A program made the translations under genes and the position numbers. From NCBI GenBank assembly GCA_019420345.1, contig JAHZHI010000001.1:9942-73941 (forward strand): a stretch of 64,000 nucleotides of DNA, written 5' to 3'. Below, piece by piece: positions 17,417-24,307 of this stretch. The stretch's first letter is position 1. Each line of letters starts with the position of its first letter. This stretch comes from Peptococcaceae bacterium. Its GTDB lineage: Bacteria > Bacillota > Peptococcia > Peptococcales > Peptococcaceae. The notes beneath the pieces were generated by a model. The model was not told the origin of the DNA and did not search any database. It was given only the letters and a program-made list of their open reading frames with translations.

Positions 17417-17776
17417 CTAAAAAGCATCCGGAAAGTGTTCCAGCTGCGCCGACTTTCCTTCGCCGACGACGGTGATCACGTCGAACCGGCAGGCGTGGGC
17501 CTGATAACGTGGATGCGCCTGCAAAAACTGCTTGGCCGCCGCGCGAATGCGCTTTTGTTTGCGCACGTCCACTGTTTCAATCGGGTGGCCAAATTCACAG
17601 TCATGCTTGCTGCGCACCTCGGTGAACACCACAACGCCATCACGCGCCAGGGAAACAATGTCGATCTCCCCCTGACGGGTGCGGTAATTGCGCGCCAAAA
17701 TACGATGGCGCTGCGCACGCAGAAAACGTTCCGCCTGCTTCTCGCTGGCGCGGCCAAAGTCCTGCCGCGCGTCCAT
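17417..17776 (-). CDS. yraN: UPF0102 / YraN-family nuclease-fold protein
   Basis: 119 residues, the usual size of the family. It has the restriction-endonuclease-like core: the N-terminal GRASEKQAERFL helix, then ILARNYRTRQGEIDIVSL with the Glu-Ile-Asp motif, then VVFTEVRSK. The family is conserved and often near ribosomal or Holliday-junction genes, but its biochemical role is not firmly established. Its ATG overlaps the yqeY stop by one base (TAATG), so the two are translationally coupled. It lies immediately upstream of the purine operon promoter on the same strand. Confidence 0.9.
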   Translation of the reverse strand: MDARQDFGRASEKQAERFLRAQRHRILARNYRTRQGEIDIVSLARDGVVVFTEVRSKHDCEFGHPIETVDVRKQKRIRAAAKQFLQAHPRYQAHACRFDVITVVGEGKSAQLEHFPDAF

Positions 17777-18210
17777 TAAAAGAGACTGCTGACGACTTTA
17801 TTGATTTCCTTGCCGTCGGCTTTGCCGGAAAGGGCCGGCATAACCACCTTCATGATGGCGCCTTTGTTCTTTGGATCGATGGCGATGCCATTTTTTTCGA
17901 TCAGATCCAGCACTTCGGCTTTGATCTCGTCGTCGCTCAGCTGTTTTGGCATGTACTGTTCCAGCACAGCCAGTTCAGCTTCGAGCTCTTCCAGCTTATC
18001 AGGACGGTCCTTGGCCATCTCGATGGCTTCCTTGACCTGTTTCACCTGCTTGGCGACAGCCTTGGCGCTGTCGGCTTCGGTTGGTTCCTGACCCAATTCC
18101 TTCTTAATATAAATCAGATCCGAAAGAATATTGGTAATGACTTTGTTTTTCAGTTTGTCCTTTTCCTTCAAAGCCGCCATTTTTTCTTTTCTGAAATCAT
18201 CGTATAACAT
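17776..18210 (-). CDS. yqeY: GatB/YqeY family protein
   Basis: 144 residues. The protein is highly charged and helical. It matches YqeY, whose fold resembles the tRNA-binding tail domain of the GatB amidotransferase subunit: MLYDDFRKEKMAALKEKDKLK at the start, EQYMPKQLSDDEI in the middle and GAIMKVVMPALSGKADGKE near the end. The cellular role is not established. It is coupled to yraN. AAGGAGGATGCAGAAC precedes the ATG. Confidence 0.92.
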   Translation of the reverse strand: MLYDDFRKEKMAALKEKDKLKNKVITNILSDLIYIKKELGQEPTEADSAKAVAKQVKQVKEAIEMAKDRPDKLEELEAELAVLEQYMPKQLSDDEIKAEVLDLIEKNGIAIDPKNKGAIMKVVMPALSGKADGKEINKVVSSLF

Positions 18211-18235
18211 TGTTCTGCATCCTCCTTAACAAATA

Positions 18236-18269
18236 AACAATGTAGAATTGCACGCAATTCTACATTGTT
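18236..18269 (-). terminator. Terminator of the cysteine-rich membrane pair
   Basis: Perfect 15-bp stem (AACAATGTAGAATTG and its complement) with a 4-nt loop, just past the stop at 18276; TTTATTTGTT follows on the minus strand. Confidence 0.75.
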
Positions 18270-18275
18270 CGTCGA

Positions 18276-18866
18276 TCAATTATTTAATGGCTGTTCGGCA
18301 TCCGACTTTGGTGCCTTCTTTGTAAAAAACGCTGCCTTCACGGCTTTCAGCATGAAGGAAAACGCCATGCCCACCATGGTGACCACAGGGTACATAACCG
18401 CACTGATACTAAACAGTGCGATGCGTTTGGCAGGCTTTTCATTGAGCTTGTAGCCAGTACCGTGGCACGTTGGGCAGAAGCCTTCCAGTTTTCTGCGGCG
18501 CATTTCGCCAGCAGTCAGCACAGCGCGGCCGCCGCATTCTGGGCATTTTTCGTGTTCGGTGGTGGTGACCACCGTTTCGCGGTAAATAACGCCATAACCG
18601 TCGCACACAGGGCACACCTTTTCTGACACAACCTCGCGGCCGTCGACCATCTGCACCTGCTGCACACGACCCTGCTTGCAGTTCGGATTGTCACACGGGC
18701 GTTCTTCAACGTGTTTTTTAGAAACCTTGCGTGTGATCACACCTTTGCCCTTGCAGGTTGGGCATGGGAGCAGTTCATCCTCCCGGCAGCGTCCAGGCAG
18801 AACGCCTGCACCATGGCATGTTTCACACTGGGAAGCAATTTTTGGAAAGAAAGAAGATTTATTCAT
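18276..18866 (-). CDS. DnaJ-type zinc-finger-like protein with membrane segment (uncharacterised)
   Basis: 196 residues; not a known named gene to me. It carries six cysteine pairs at residues 14/17, 35/38, 58/63, 85/88, 108/111 and 131/134, several in the CxxCxGxG form of the DnaJ zinc domain (CETCHGAG, CPTCKGKG, CPVCDGYG, CPTCHGTG). That is enough for three zinc sites. There is no J domain. A hydrophobic segment at about 149-171 and a basic tail follow, suggesting a membrane-bound protein with the zinc part in the cytoplasm. It lies 18 nt downstream of a smaller protein of similar design. Role is unknown; redox or protein-folding helper is a guess from the zinc domain only. Confidence 0.8.
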   Translation of the reverse strand: MNKSSFFPKIASQCETCHGAGVLPGRCREDELLPCPTCKGKGVITRKVSKKHVEERPCDNPNCKQGRVQQVQMVDGREVVSEKVCPVCDGYGVIYRETVVTTTEHEKCPECGGRAVLTAGEMRRRKLEGFCPTCHGTGYKLNEKPAKRIALFSISAVMYPVVTMVGMAFSFMLKAVKAAFFTKKAPKSDAEQPLNN

Positions 18867-18884
18867 GGATCAGCCTCCAATCCC

Positions 18885-19127
18885 TTAGAATATCAGCAGC
18901 GCGCAAACAACGACCACTACTACGACAACCACTGCTGTACCGACCAAACCACCAACATTCTTTTCTACAATGGTGCCTTTGCCGCCACAATAGTCACATG
19001 GAATCGGTGCACAGTCCGTGCCGTCTGCATTGCAGCATTCTACCGCCCCTCTGCCTTCGCAAACAGGGCAAACATATTCTTTATAGAACGGATAGTTTTT
19101 GGTATATTTTCTATGTTCGGTACTCAT
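18885..19127 (-). CDS. Small cysteine-rich tail-anchored membrane protein (uncharacterised)
   Basis: 80 residues from the ATG at 19127, with TTGGAGGGAC upstream. Cysteines at 20/23 (CPVCEGRG), 31/32, 39 and 44/47 (CDYCGGKG) form one or two zinc-ribbon-like sites. Residues 59-80 are a C-terminal membrane segment containing nine consecutive valines (AVVVVVVVVVCALLIF). It shares the CxxCxGxG plus membrane anchor layout with the next gene, suggesting a functional pair. No family is recognised. It is first in a two-gene transcript with its own promoter. Confidence 0.75.
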   Translation of the reverse strand: MSTEHRKYTKNYPFYKEYVCPVCEGRGAVECCNADGTDCAPIPCDYCGGKGTIVEKNVGGLVGTAVVVVVVVVVCALLIF

Positions 19128-19166
19128 CGCAAAGTCCCTCCAAACTTTTTCTATTCCAATAAAAAT

Positions 19167-19195
19167 AGTATAACACAGCGCTATTTCATGCGCAA
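19167..19195 (-). promoter_or_regulatory. Promoter of the cysteine-rich membrane pair
   Basis: Minus-strand TTGCGC (19190-19195), 17-bp spacer, TATACT (19167-19172), about 40 nt ahead of the ATG at 19127. Confidence 0.65.
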
Positions 19196-19290
19196 GCAAA
19201 GCCCCAGCGATGCTTTTTATCATAAAATAATTTTGGCAGAAAACACATACGGATTTTTACATATTCTTTTCTCTTTTTCTTGAAAAGCTC

Positions 19291-19319
19291 TTGATTTTTC
19301 CGCGTCTATCTGCTATTCT
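19291..19319 (+). promoter_or_regulatory. rpmB promoter
   Basis: TTGATT (19291-19296), 17-bp spacer, TATTCT (19314-19319), followed 40 nt later by the rpmB ATG. Confidence 0.65.
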
Positions 19320-19359
19320 AGTCAAGTATGATTTTACAGATGTTAAAGGAGGTTTTGTA

Positions 19360-19551
19360 ATGTCCAGAAAATGCGATATTTGTGGTAAAGGTACTGCAAC
19401 CGGCATGCAAGTTAGCCACTCTCATATCAGAAACAAGAAAACGTGGAAGCCTAACATTCAGAAGGTTCGTGTTGTAGTTGACGGAACCCCTAAGAAACTG
19501 AATGTATGCACCCGCTGCTTGCGTTCCAACAAAGTACAGCGCGCAAAGTAA
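19360..19551 (+). CDS. rpmB: Ribosomal protein bL28, zinc-binding form
   Basis: 63 residues, the standard size. It is part of the large ribosomal subunit. AAAGGAGG lies 7 nt ahead of the ATG at 19360, which fixes the start. Cys5/Cys8 (KCDICGK) and Cys50/Cys53 (VCTRCLRS) make the C+ zinc-binding version; many bacteria also keep a cysteine-free copy for zinc shortage. It stands alone between divergent genes and has its own promoter and terminator. Confidence 0.96.
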   Translation: MSRKCDICGKGTATGMQVSHSHIRNKKTWKPNIQKVRVVVDGTPKKLNVCTRCLRSNKVQRAK

Positions 19552-19577
19552 TATGCCGAAACACCTTAAACAATACA

Positions 19578-19634
19578 TAAAAATAGGTCTATTGATGAGC
19601 GAGTCGACCGCTTATCAATAGGCCTATTTTTATA
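19578..19634 (+). terminator. rpmB terminator
   Basis: Stem of about 17 bp (AAAATAGGTCTATTGAT / ATCAATAGGCCTATTTT) with T-rich flanks on both sides, 26 nt past the rpmB stop. Confidence 0.8.
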
Positions 19635-19745
19635 GCCTTCTTTCCCTGAAATAAGAAATGGCTCAATGAAGCGCTTTTCGGCGTTTCACAATGCGGAGAA
19701 AAACGATAAAATCGCCCCATTACCGCTACACAATCGCTACACACA

Positions 19746-19778
19746 AAAACCTCTACGCTTCATTTGCGCAGAGGTTTT
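19746..19778. terminator. Orphan terminator-like hairpin
   Basis: Arms AAAACCTCT / AGAGGTTTT with a 15-nt partly paired loop, between the rpmB terminator and the HigA-like gene. No gene can be assigned to it. The stretch 19635-19745 shows no gene or recognised element. Confidence 0.45.
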
Positions 19779-19812
19779 ATAGGTAAGAAAGGATTAATCT
19801 AGCCCATCAAAC

Positions 19813-19843
19813 GAAAAAGAGCCGACCTTATCGGTCAGCTCTT
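19813..19843 (-). terminator. Terminator of the toxin-antitoxin pair
   Basis: Minus-strand stem AAGAGCTGACC / GGTCGGCTCTT with a short loop, followed by TTT, right after the antitoxin stop. Confidence 0.8.
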
Positions 19844-19847
19844 ATAC

Positions 19848-20126
19848 TCACTTTGGAACAAATTCAATTTTTAGCGTCATTCCCATCCCATCGGCCAGAC
19901 GTTTAAGGAGATTGATGGATGGGTTTCGTGTTCCATTTTCCAACTTACTGATATCCGCCTGGTTAATACCAGTACGTTCGGCCAATTCTTTTTGAGTGAG
20001 ATGCTGAGAGGTCCTTGCCTCTACGATCGCTTTAATGATATCCATTTCCGGCTGAATTGCTTCGTATTCTTTTGCAAACTCAGGATCTTGCAATTGCTCC
20101 TGTAAATAAGTATTAAGTGTTTTCAT
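19848..20126 (-). CDS. higA: HigA-like XRE-family antitoxin
   Basis: 92 residues from the ATG at 20126 (GGAGCGAGAGTT upstream); a start six codons earlier lacks a ribosome site. Residues about 40-88 are a Cro/C1-type helix-turn-helix (TQKELAERTGINQADISKLENGTRNPS). The N-terminal helix (LNTYLQEQLQDPEFAKEYEAIQPE) is typical of antitoxins paired with HigB/RelE-like toxins. It overlaps the toxin gene by 14 bp. It is expected to neutralise the toxin and repress the shared promoter, which contains a perfect dyad. Confidence 0.9.
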   Translation of the reverse strand: MKTLNTYLQEQLQDPEFAKEYEAIQPEMDIIKAIVEARTSQHLTQKELAERTGINQADISKLENGTRNPSINLLKRLADGMGMTLKIEFVPK

Positions 20127-20472
20127 AACTCTCGCTCCGTTCAATATAAGATGTTCTTCTTTTGATGGCTAAATCAATTTCGCTTTTCGGAGTTTTCTGC
20201 GTCTTTTTTACAAAACCATTTGTGAGAATGATACGTTGATTATAGTAGAAAAAATATAAAACTCGCGTAATATTATTTCCAAATTTGCATCGTATTTCAA
20301 AGATGCCATCCTGAAGGTGCTTGCTGTATGGCTCTCTAAGGTTGTTCCCTTTTTCGGAAAGGATCACCAACAACCCTAACAATTTAGCACGCATCTTGTT
20401 GTCCAACGAATCAAGAAAAATCTCAACAGGCTTCTCCCCGTTCTCACCTTCAAAGAATATCACATCAAACAT
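20113..20472 (-). CDS. higB: HigB/RelE-superfamily toxin (phage Gp49-like)
   Basis: 119 residues. The pattern MFDVIFFEGENGEKPVEIFLDSL...LREPYSKHLQDGIFEIRCKFGNNITRVLYFFYYNQRIILTNGFVKKTQKTP matches the Gp49-like HigB toxin family in order of segments; these are ribosome-dependent mRNA endonucleases. The basic KRR near residue 104 and the Lys-rich loop fit that fold. The toxin gene is first and the antitoxin second, the usual hig order. AGGTGAGCTGCTG precedes the ATG. Confidence 0.9.
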   Translation of the reverse strand: MFDVIFFEGENGEKPVEIFLDSLDNKMRAKLLGLLVILSEKGNNLREPYSKHLQDGIFEIRCKFGNNITRVLYFFYYNQRIILTNGFVKKTQKTPKSEIDLAIKRRTSYIERSESYENT

Positions 20473-20492
20473 CAGCAGCTCACCTCACTGTT

Positions 20493-20521
20493 ATTATATG
20501 GCATATATACCATATAATCAA
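20493..20521 (-). promoter_or_regulatory. higBA promoter with built-in operator dyad
   Basis: Minus-strand TTGATT (20516-20521), 17-bp spacer, TATAAT (20493-20498). A 26-bp palindrome (20493-20518; arms ATTATATGG and CCATATAAT) fills the space from -35 to -10, the natural place for HigA binding. Confidence 0.8.
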
Positions 20522-20570
20522 GAAAAATGCTGATAAATAAGCTAATAGTAATCGACCGCCCATGTGCTGC

Positions 20571-20604
20571 AAAAAAATCCTGCCGCATTTCGGCAGGATT
20601 TTTT
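20571..20604 (-). terminator. Terminator of the CPBP protease gene
   Basis: AAAAAATCCTGCCG / CGGCAGGATTTTTT with a short loop, six bases past the stop at 20610; symmetric enough to act in both directions. Confidence 0.85.
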
Positions 20605-20609
20605 CATCA

Positions 20610-21272
20610 TTATATAAGGCTGAAAATGGCGTGGATGTATACCACCAGCCAGAGGCTGTCGCTTTTCTTATAGATCAGTGCAATGATGGTCCCGACGACC
20701 ATGCCAAATATTGCCATTGGCACCACTGCAAAGAGTGTGGAGGTGCCGCTCACAACGATGGCGCGTATGCCGAAGCTGGCGCCCCAGGCCAAGCCGCTGA
20801 ACAGGTAGGCCCACTGGCCGCAGCCTGCCTTGTCGAGCCAGGAAAAGAACAGTCCGCGAAAGAGCAGCTCTTCAACGAAGCCGGCGATGATCAGGGCATG
20901 CAGAATTTCGTACACGTCAACGGCACTGACCGGCTCTTTCAAATAGACAGCAGCGACGAAAATCAACGCCCCTACCACCATCCACAGCATTTGGCCTTTG
21001 CTGCGCAGCGCCAGCGCGGAAAACATCTGACGACGGTCAAAAATCAGGCAGACGAGCACCGTGCCTATGAGCAGCGGCACATCAATATTTAGCGCAAGGA
21101 TGGGCACCAAACCGCTGGTAACGTCCGCCATATCGATCATCAGACGCTTGGAATCAGCAAATAGAGTGACGGCATCAAACAAGGCGTATGCAACCACCAG
21201 AAACAACACCCATTTTGTAAGCGTTGGTCTAGGAATTTGCGACAGCACTTGTTTCGGATTATCGATTGTCAC
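20610..21272 (-). CDS. CPBP-family intramembrane metalloprotease
   Basis: 220 residues from the GTG at 21272, chosen because AAGGAGGCGAAAC precedes it. Six to seven hydrophobic segments are visible. The CPBP (CAAX protease and bacteriocin-processing) motif 1 EELLFRG is at about residue 139, followed by FSGLAWGASFGI (motif 2 region, with the usual histidine not obvious) and VYIHAIFSL (motif 3 region). Family members cleave prenylated proteins or process and resist bacteriocins. The missing motif-2 histidine makes catalytic activity uncertain. The neighbours give no clue to the substrate. Confidence 0.8.
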   Translation of the reverse strand: MTIDNPKQVLSQIPRPTLTKWVLFLVVAYALFDAVTLFADSKRLMIDMADVTSGLVPILALNIDVPLLIGTVLVCLIFDRRQMFSALALRSKGQMLWMVVGALIFVAAVYLKEPVSAVDVYEILHALIIAGFVEELLFRGLFFSWLDKAGCGQWAYLFSGLAWGASFGIRAIVVSGTSTLFAVVPMAIFGMVVGTIIALIYKKSDSLWLVVYIHAIFSLI

Positions 21273-21348
21273 ACGTTTCGCCTCCTTATCATCATTTCCA
21301 TAGGATGAAAGTATTGTACCGCAACTTATCCGCTGACGCAATGGTCAT

Positions 21349-21386
21349 AAAAAATACGCCTCCCGCACATGGCGAAAAGCGTATTT
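21349..21386 (-). terminator. Terminator downstream of the small ORF
   Basis: Minus-strand AAATACGC / GCGTATTT stem with a 19-nt loop followed by TTTTTT. It lies between the small ORF at 21497-21574 and the CPBP gene. Confidence 0.65.
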
Positions 21387-21496
21387 CTAATTTTAAGTTT
21401 AGGTTTCAATTCTCAGTTCTTTCTTATAAAATTAAGAAATACTTTTTCTACAGTCGTTCGTTCATTGACTTATTGCGTTCTGCACAACAGGTCGCC

Positions 21497-21574
21497 TCAG
21501 CGACAAAAGACATATCCTTTCAATCTTGCATAGCAATAAGCAATTTCATTAAGCAATTGCATGGAATGAAACAA
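21497..21574 (-). CDS. Possible 25-residue small protein or leader peptide
   Basis: A TTG codon at 21574 lies 7 nt after AAGGAGG (21582-21588) and opens 25 codons to a TGA at 21497. The peptide begins MFHSMQLLNEIAYCYARLKG and ends YVFCR. A TATAAT (21605-21610) stands just upstream. The stop codon falls inside a GTCGC/GCGAC hairpin and a good terminator follows at 21349-21386. The unit is thus promoter, ribosome site, short frame and terminator, about 250 nt in all. No homologue is recognised. It could be a small protein, a leader peptide or a dual-function RNA. Confidence 0.45.
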   Translation of the reverse strand: MFHSMQLLNEIAYCYARLKGYVFCR

Positions 21575-21604
21575 CGAACCGCCTCCTTCTCTTTTGTTGT
21601 ATTC

Positions 21605-21610
21605 ATTATA
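21605..21610 (-). promoter_or_regulatory. -10 box of the small transcript
   Basis: TATAAT on the minus strand with a weak -35 (TAGATT) 17 bp upstream, 17 nt before the ribosome site of the 25-codon frame. The stretch 21640-21800 shows nothing else recognisable. Confidence 0.5.
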
Positions 21611-21810
21611 GCACGTATAAAAAGGATAATCTATAAAATTCAGTGACAGTTCTGGCAATTTCTTTTTAAAATTCTGTTAAGATCTTAAGCAAACTTTTCT
21701 CCACTGATTTTCTCCCCACCATAAAAAATGTGAACCCTCAAGACAATGCCAGGACAAGGCGCCGTCTATCTTTTGCATCTAATAATTTATTGACAATTAC
21801 AGATTCAATA

Positions 21811-21839
21811 TTGACGCTTTTCCATGCAAATTGTAATAT
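21811..21839 (+). promoter_or_regulatory. mutY promoter
   Basis: TTGACG (21811-21816), 17-bp spacer, TAATAT (21834-21839), about 50 nt before the mutY start. ACAGAT/ATCTGT arms flank it. Confidence 0.6.
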
Positions 21840-21887
21840 TATCTGTAGCGATCAATTCGCGCAACGTTTTTCACGGGAGGCATTCAA

Positions 21888-22955
21888 GTGAGCACTTTTT
21901 CTCTGCCTGCGACGGCATTCGCTGATCAAATGCTGAACTGGTACGATGAAAACCGCCGTGTTTTGCCATGGCGCGAAAATCCTACGCCTTATTATGTATG
22001 GTTATCCGAAATCATGCTGCAGCAAACACAAGTGCAGACAGTGATTCCTTATTTCACGCGATTCATCGCCACACTGCCGACCATCGCGGATCTCGCAGAA
22101 GTGGCGCCCACCCAGCTTCACAAATTATGGGAAGGGCTGGGCTACTATTCGCGTGCAGATCGTCTTTGCGAAGCAGCTCAGCTGCTTGTTGAACAACACA
22201 ATGGCTTGCTGCCCGAAACGTACAACGGGCTGCTAACGCTGCCTGGTATCGGCCCATATACCGCAGGCGCCATTGCCTCGATCGCATTTGGCGAACGTGT
22301 CTGCGCCGTTGACGGCAATGTGCTGCGCATTCTCAGCCGAATCACCGCCTACGATGGCCCCATCAATGTGGCATCAAGCGCCAAGCCTTTAAAAGAGCTG
22401 GCGCAGTCACTGGTGCCTGGGCATCGTCCTGGCGACTTCAACCAATCACTGATGGATCTTGGCGCCAGCATCTGCAGTGCCAACGGCACCCCGCATTGTG
22501 AACGCTGTCCCGTTAAGGAACATTGCAAAGCATACGCACAGCAGCTGACATGGCTGCTGCCAGTCAAAAAAGCAAAGAAACCTCGCACGATCGAACACCA
22601 TTCCATCGTCGTCATCACCTCTGGTTCTCAGGTTTGGCTTCATCAGCGTCCAGCCAAGATGCTTCTCGCAGGGCTTTGGGAATTTTTGGACCTTCCGGAG
22701 AATTTATCGCGCGATGAATTGTGTCAACATCTGAACGGCTTCGGCCTTGTGCCTCAGGCGATCAGAGACCTCGGTCCTGCCAAACATCTTTTTACTCATA
22801 AAGAATGGCAGATGCACGGATGGCACGTCGTTCTGGATACGCCTCGCCCTTTCGGCGATGGTATTTGGGTGGACATTTCTGCGCTTTCCACAACCTATGC
22901 AATGGCAGGAGCGCTTTCTTCATATCGCACACAGCTATTTGAAACCTTGCTCTAG
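21888..22955 (+). CDS. mutY: A/G-specific adenine glycosylase
   Basis: 355 residues starting with GTG, GGGAGG upstream. MutY removes adenine mispaired with 8-oxoguanine. The catalytic Glu is in WLSEIMLQQTQV, the helix-hairpin-helix is LPGIGPYTAG, and the catalytic Asp is in VDGNVLRILSR. An iron-sulfur loop follows as C-x7-C-x2-C-x5-C (from SICSANGTPHC), one residue longer in the first gap than the usual C-x6. The C-terminal Nudix-like 8-oxoG recognition domain spans about 235-350. Its stop overlaps the ribosome site of the next gene, so the two form an operon. Confidence 0.96.
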   Translation: MSTFSLPATAFADQMLNWYDENRRVLPWRENPTPYYVWLSEIMLQQTQVQTVIPYFTRFIATLPTIADLAEVAPTQLHKLWEGLGYYSRADRLCEAAQLLVEQHNGLLPETYNGLLTLPGIGPYTAGAIASIAFGERVCAVDGNVLRILSRITAYDGPINVASSAKPLKELAQSLVPGHRPGDFNQSLMDLGASICSANGTPHCERCPVKEHCKAYAQQLTWLLPVKKAKKPRTIEHHSIVVITSGSQVWLHQRPAKMLLAGLWEFLDLPENLSRDELCQHLNGFGLVPQAIRDLGPAKHLFTHKEWQMHGWHVVLDTPRPFGDGIWVDISALSTTYAMAGALSSYRTQLFETLL

Positions 22956-22964
22956 GAGGGCACC

Positions 22965-24260
22965 ATGTTAAAATTCTTTTCACGCTTAATCATCATTCTT
23001 GTCTTTGCACTGGCCGTCGTTGCCGGGGCCGGTTTTGCGGCGTATCATTTTCTGCCGACTGCCCCGACGTCCTCTGACAGCAGCAGTGCCGATGAAGATG
23101 TTTTAAAAGACGACACTTACAATATTCTCTTGTGCGGGGTCGACGGCAAACACGAAAACGCCGACACCATCGTGCTCGCCAGCTTCAACACCAAAAAGAA
23201 AACCCTGAAGCTCCTGAGCATTCCTCGTGACACGATGAGCAACGAAGACCGTCCTATTCAAAAAATCAACGCTTCCTACAGCGTCGACCATGAAGGCAAC
23301 ATTGAACAGACCATTCACGAAGTGGAAATGGTCACCGGCCTGCCAATCGACCGTTACGCCATCACAACCTTTGAAGGCTTTGAAGAAGCCATTGATGCCA
23401 TTGGCGGCGTTGAAATGTATGTACCAAGCGATCTCCAATACTCCGACCCTTATCAGGACCTGGAAATCGACCTGAAGAAGGGCGATCAGGTGTTGGACGG
23501 CGAACATGCCCTGCAGTTTGTCCGTTATCGCGCCGGCTATGCCACCGGTGACATCGGCCGCATCGGTGCCCAGCAGCTGTTCTTTGAAGCGCTCGGCAAC
23601 GAACTCCTGAGTGCCTCCATCATCACAAAGGTGCCAGCTCTGGCAAAGGTGGTCAGCGAAGAAATGGAAACCGACCTGACCGTTTCAGAAATGATTTGGT
23701 TCTTCAAGCAGGCACAGGGCATGTCCAGCGACGACATCAAAATGTTCATTCTTCCTGGCGATGCCCAGTACGTTGACGACCTTTCTTACTACATTCCATC
23801 CGAATCCGGCATCATTGATCTGATCAACAGCGAATTTATGGAAGACGGCAAACAAATCGACGCCTCGGACCTTGATCTGGTACCAATGGCAAGCTCCGTG
23901 GAAGACACTTCCAACACCGAAGAAAATCAGAACAACGCCGGCGTTGTTGACAACGGCTACGACACCAACGGCTCCTACGTGGGCAGCGGCGAAGGCGGCA
24001 GCACCTACCAAGGCAGCGGCGGCGCCTATGTACCACCAGCAGAATCGACAACCGGCAACGATTACCGCGACACCACCACCGAAACGGTGCCATCCCGCCC
24101 AACCATTGGCGGCGGCGGTGGCGGTGGTGCCACCATCACTCCTGACACCGGCGGCAGCAGCGGTGGCGGCGGAAGCAGTTCCGGCGGTGGCAGCAGCAGC
24201 GGCGGTAGTGGCGACAGCAGCGGAAACGGCGGAAGCGGCAACACCGCACCTGTTTATTAA
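22965..24260 (+). CDS. LytR-CpsA-Psr (LCP) family wall-polymer ligase
   Basis: 431 residues. A short cytoplasmic start and one membrane helix (about 5-30) anchor an extracellular LCP domain at about 50-230. LCP signatures: ILLCGVDG, ADTIVLASF, LLSIPRDT, KINASYS and RIGAQQLF. LCP enzymes transfer teichoic acids or other polymers from lipid carriers to peptidoglycan. After about residue 310 the protein turns into a low-complexity Asn/Ser/Gly/Thr tail ending in glycine-serine runs, an unusual wall-spanning extension. AGGAGGGCACC precedes the ATG at 22965. Confidence 0.93.
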   Translation: MLKFFSRLIIILVFALAVVAGAGFAAYHFLPTAPTSSDSSSADEDVLKDDTYNILLCGVDGKHENADTIVLASFNTKKKTLKLLSIPRDTMSNEDRPIQKINASYSVDHEGNIEQTIHEVEMVTGLPIDRYAITTFEGFEEAIDAIGGVEMYVPSDLQYSDPYQDLEIDLKKGDQVLDGEHALQFVRYRAGYATGDIGRIGAQQLFFEALGNELLSASIITKVPALAKVVSEEMETDLTVSEMIWFFKQAQGMSSDDIKMFILPGDAQYVDDLSYYIPSESGIIDLINSEFMEDGKQIDASDLDLVPMASSVEDTSNTEENQNNAGVVDNGYDTNGSYVGSGEGGSTYQGSGGAYVPPAESTTGNDYRDTTTETVPSRPTIGGGGGGGATITPDTGGSSGGGGSSSGGGSSSGGSGDSSGNGGSGNTAPVY

Positions 24261-24267
24261 GCAAAAC

Positions 24268-24301
24268 AAAAAGTCTGAGCAGCTTTGCTCAGACTTTTTT
24301 T
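24268..24301. terminator. Bidirectional terminator between LCP gene and uvrA2
   Basis: AAAAAGTCTGAGC / GCTCAGACTTTTTTT with a 6-nt loop, between the convergent stops at 24260 and 24308. Confidence 0.88.
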
Positions 24302-24307
24302 GTGCCA

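Noticed and set aside
19635..19745. Possible remnant of an integrase or attachment site near the toxin-antitoxin pair
   Set aside because: No readable integrase fragment and no tRNA or direct repeats bounding the pair were found.
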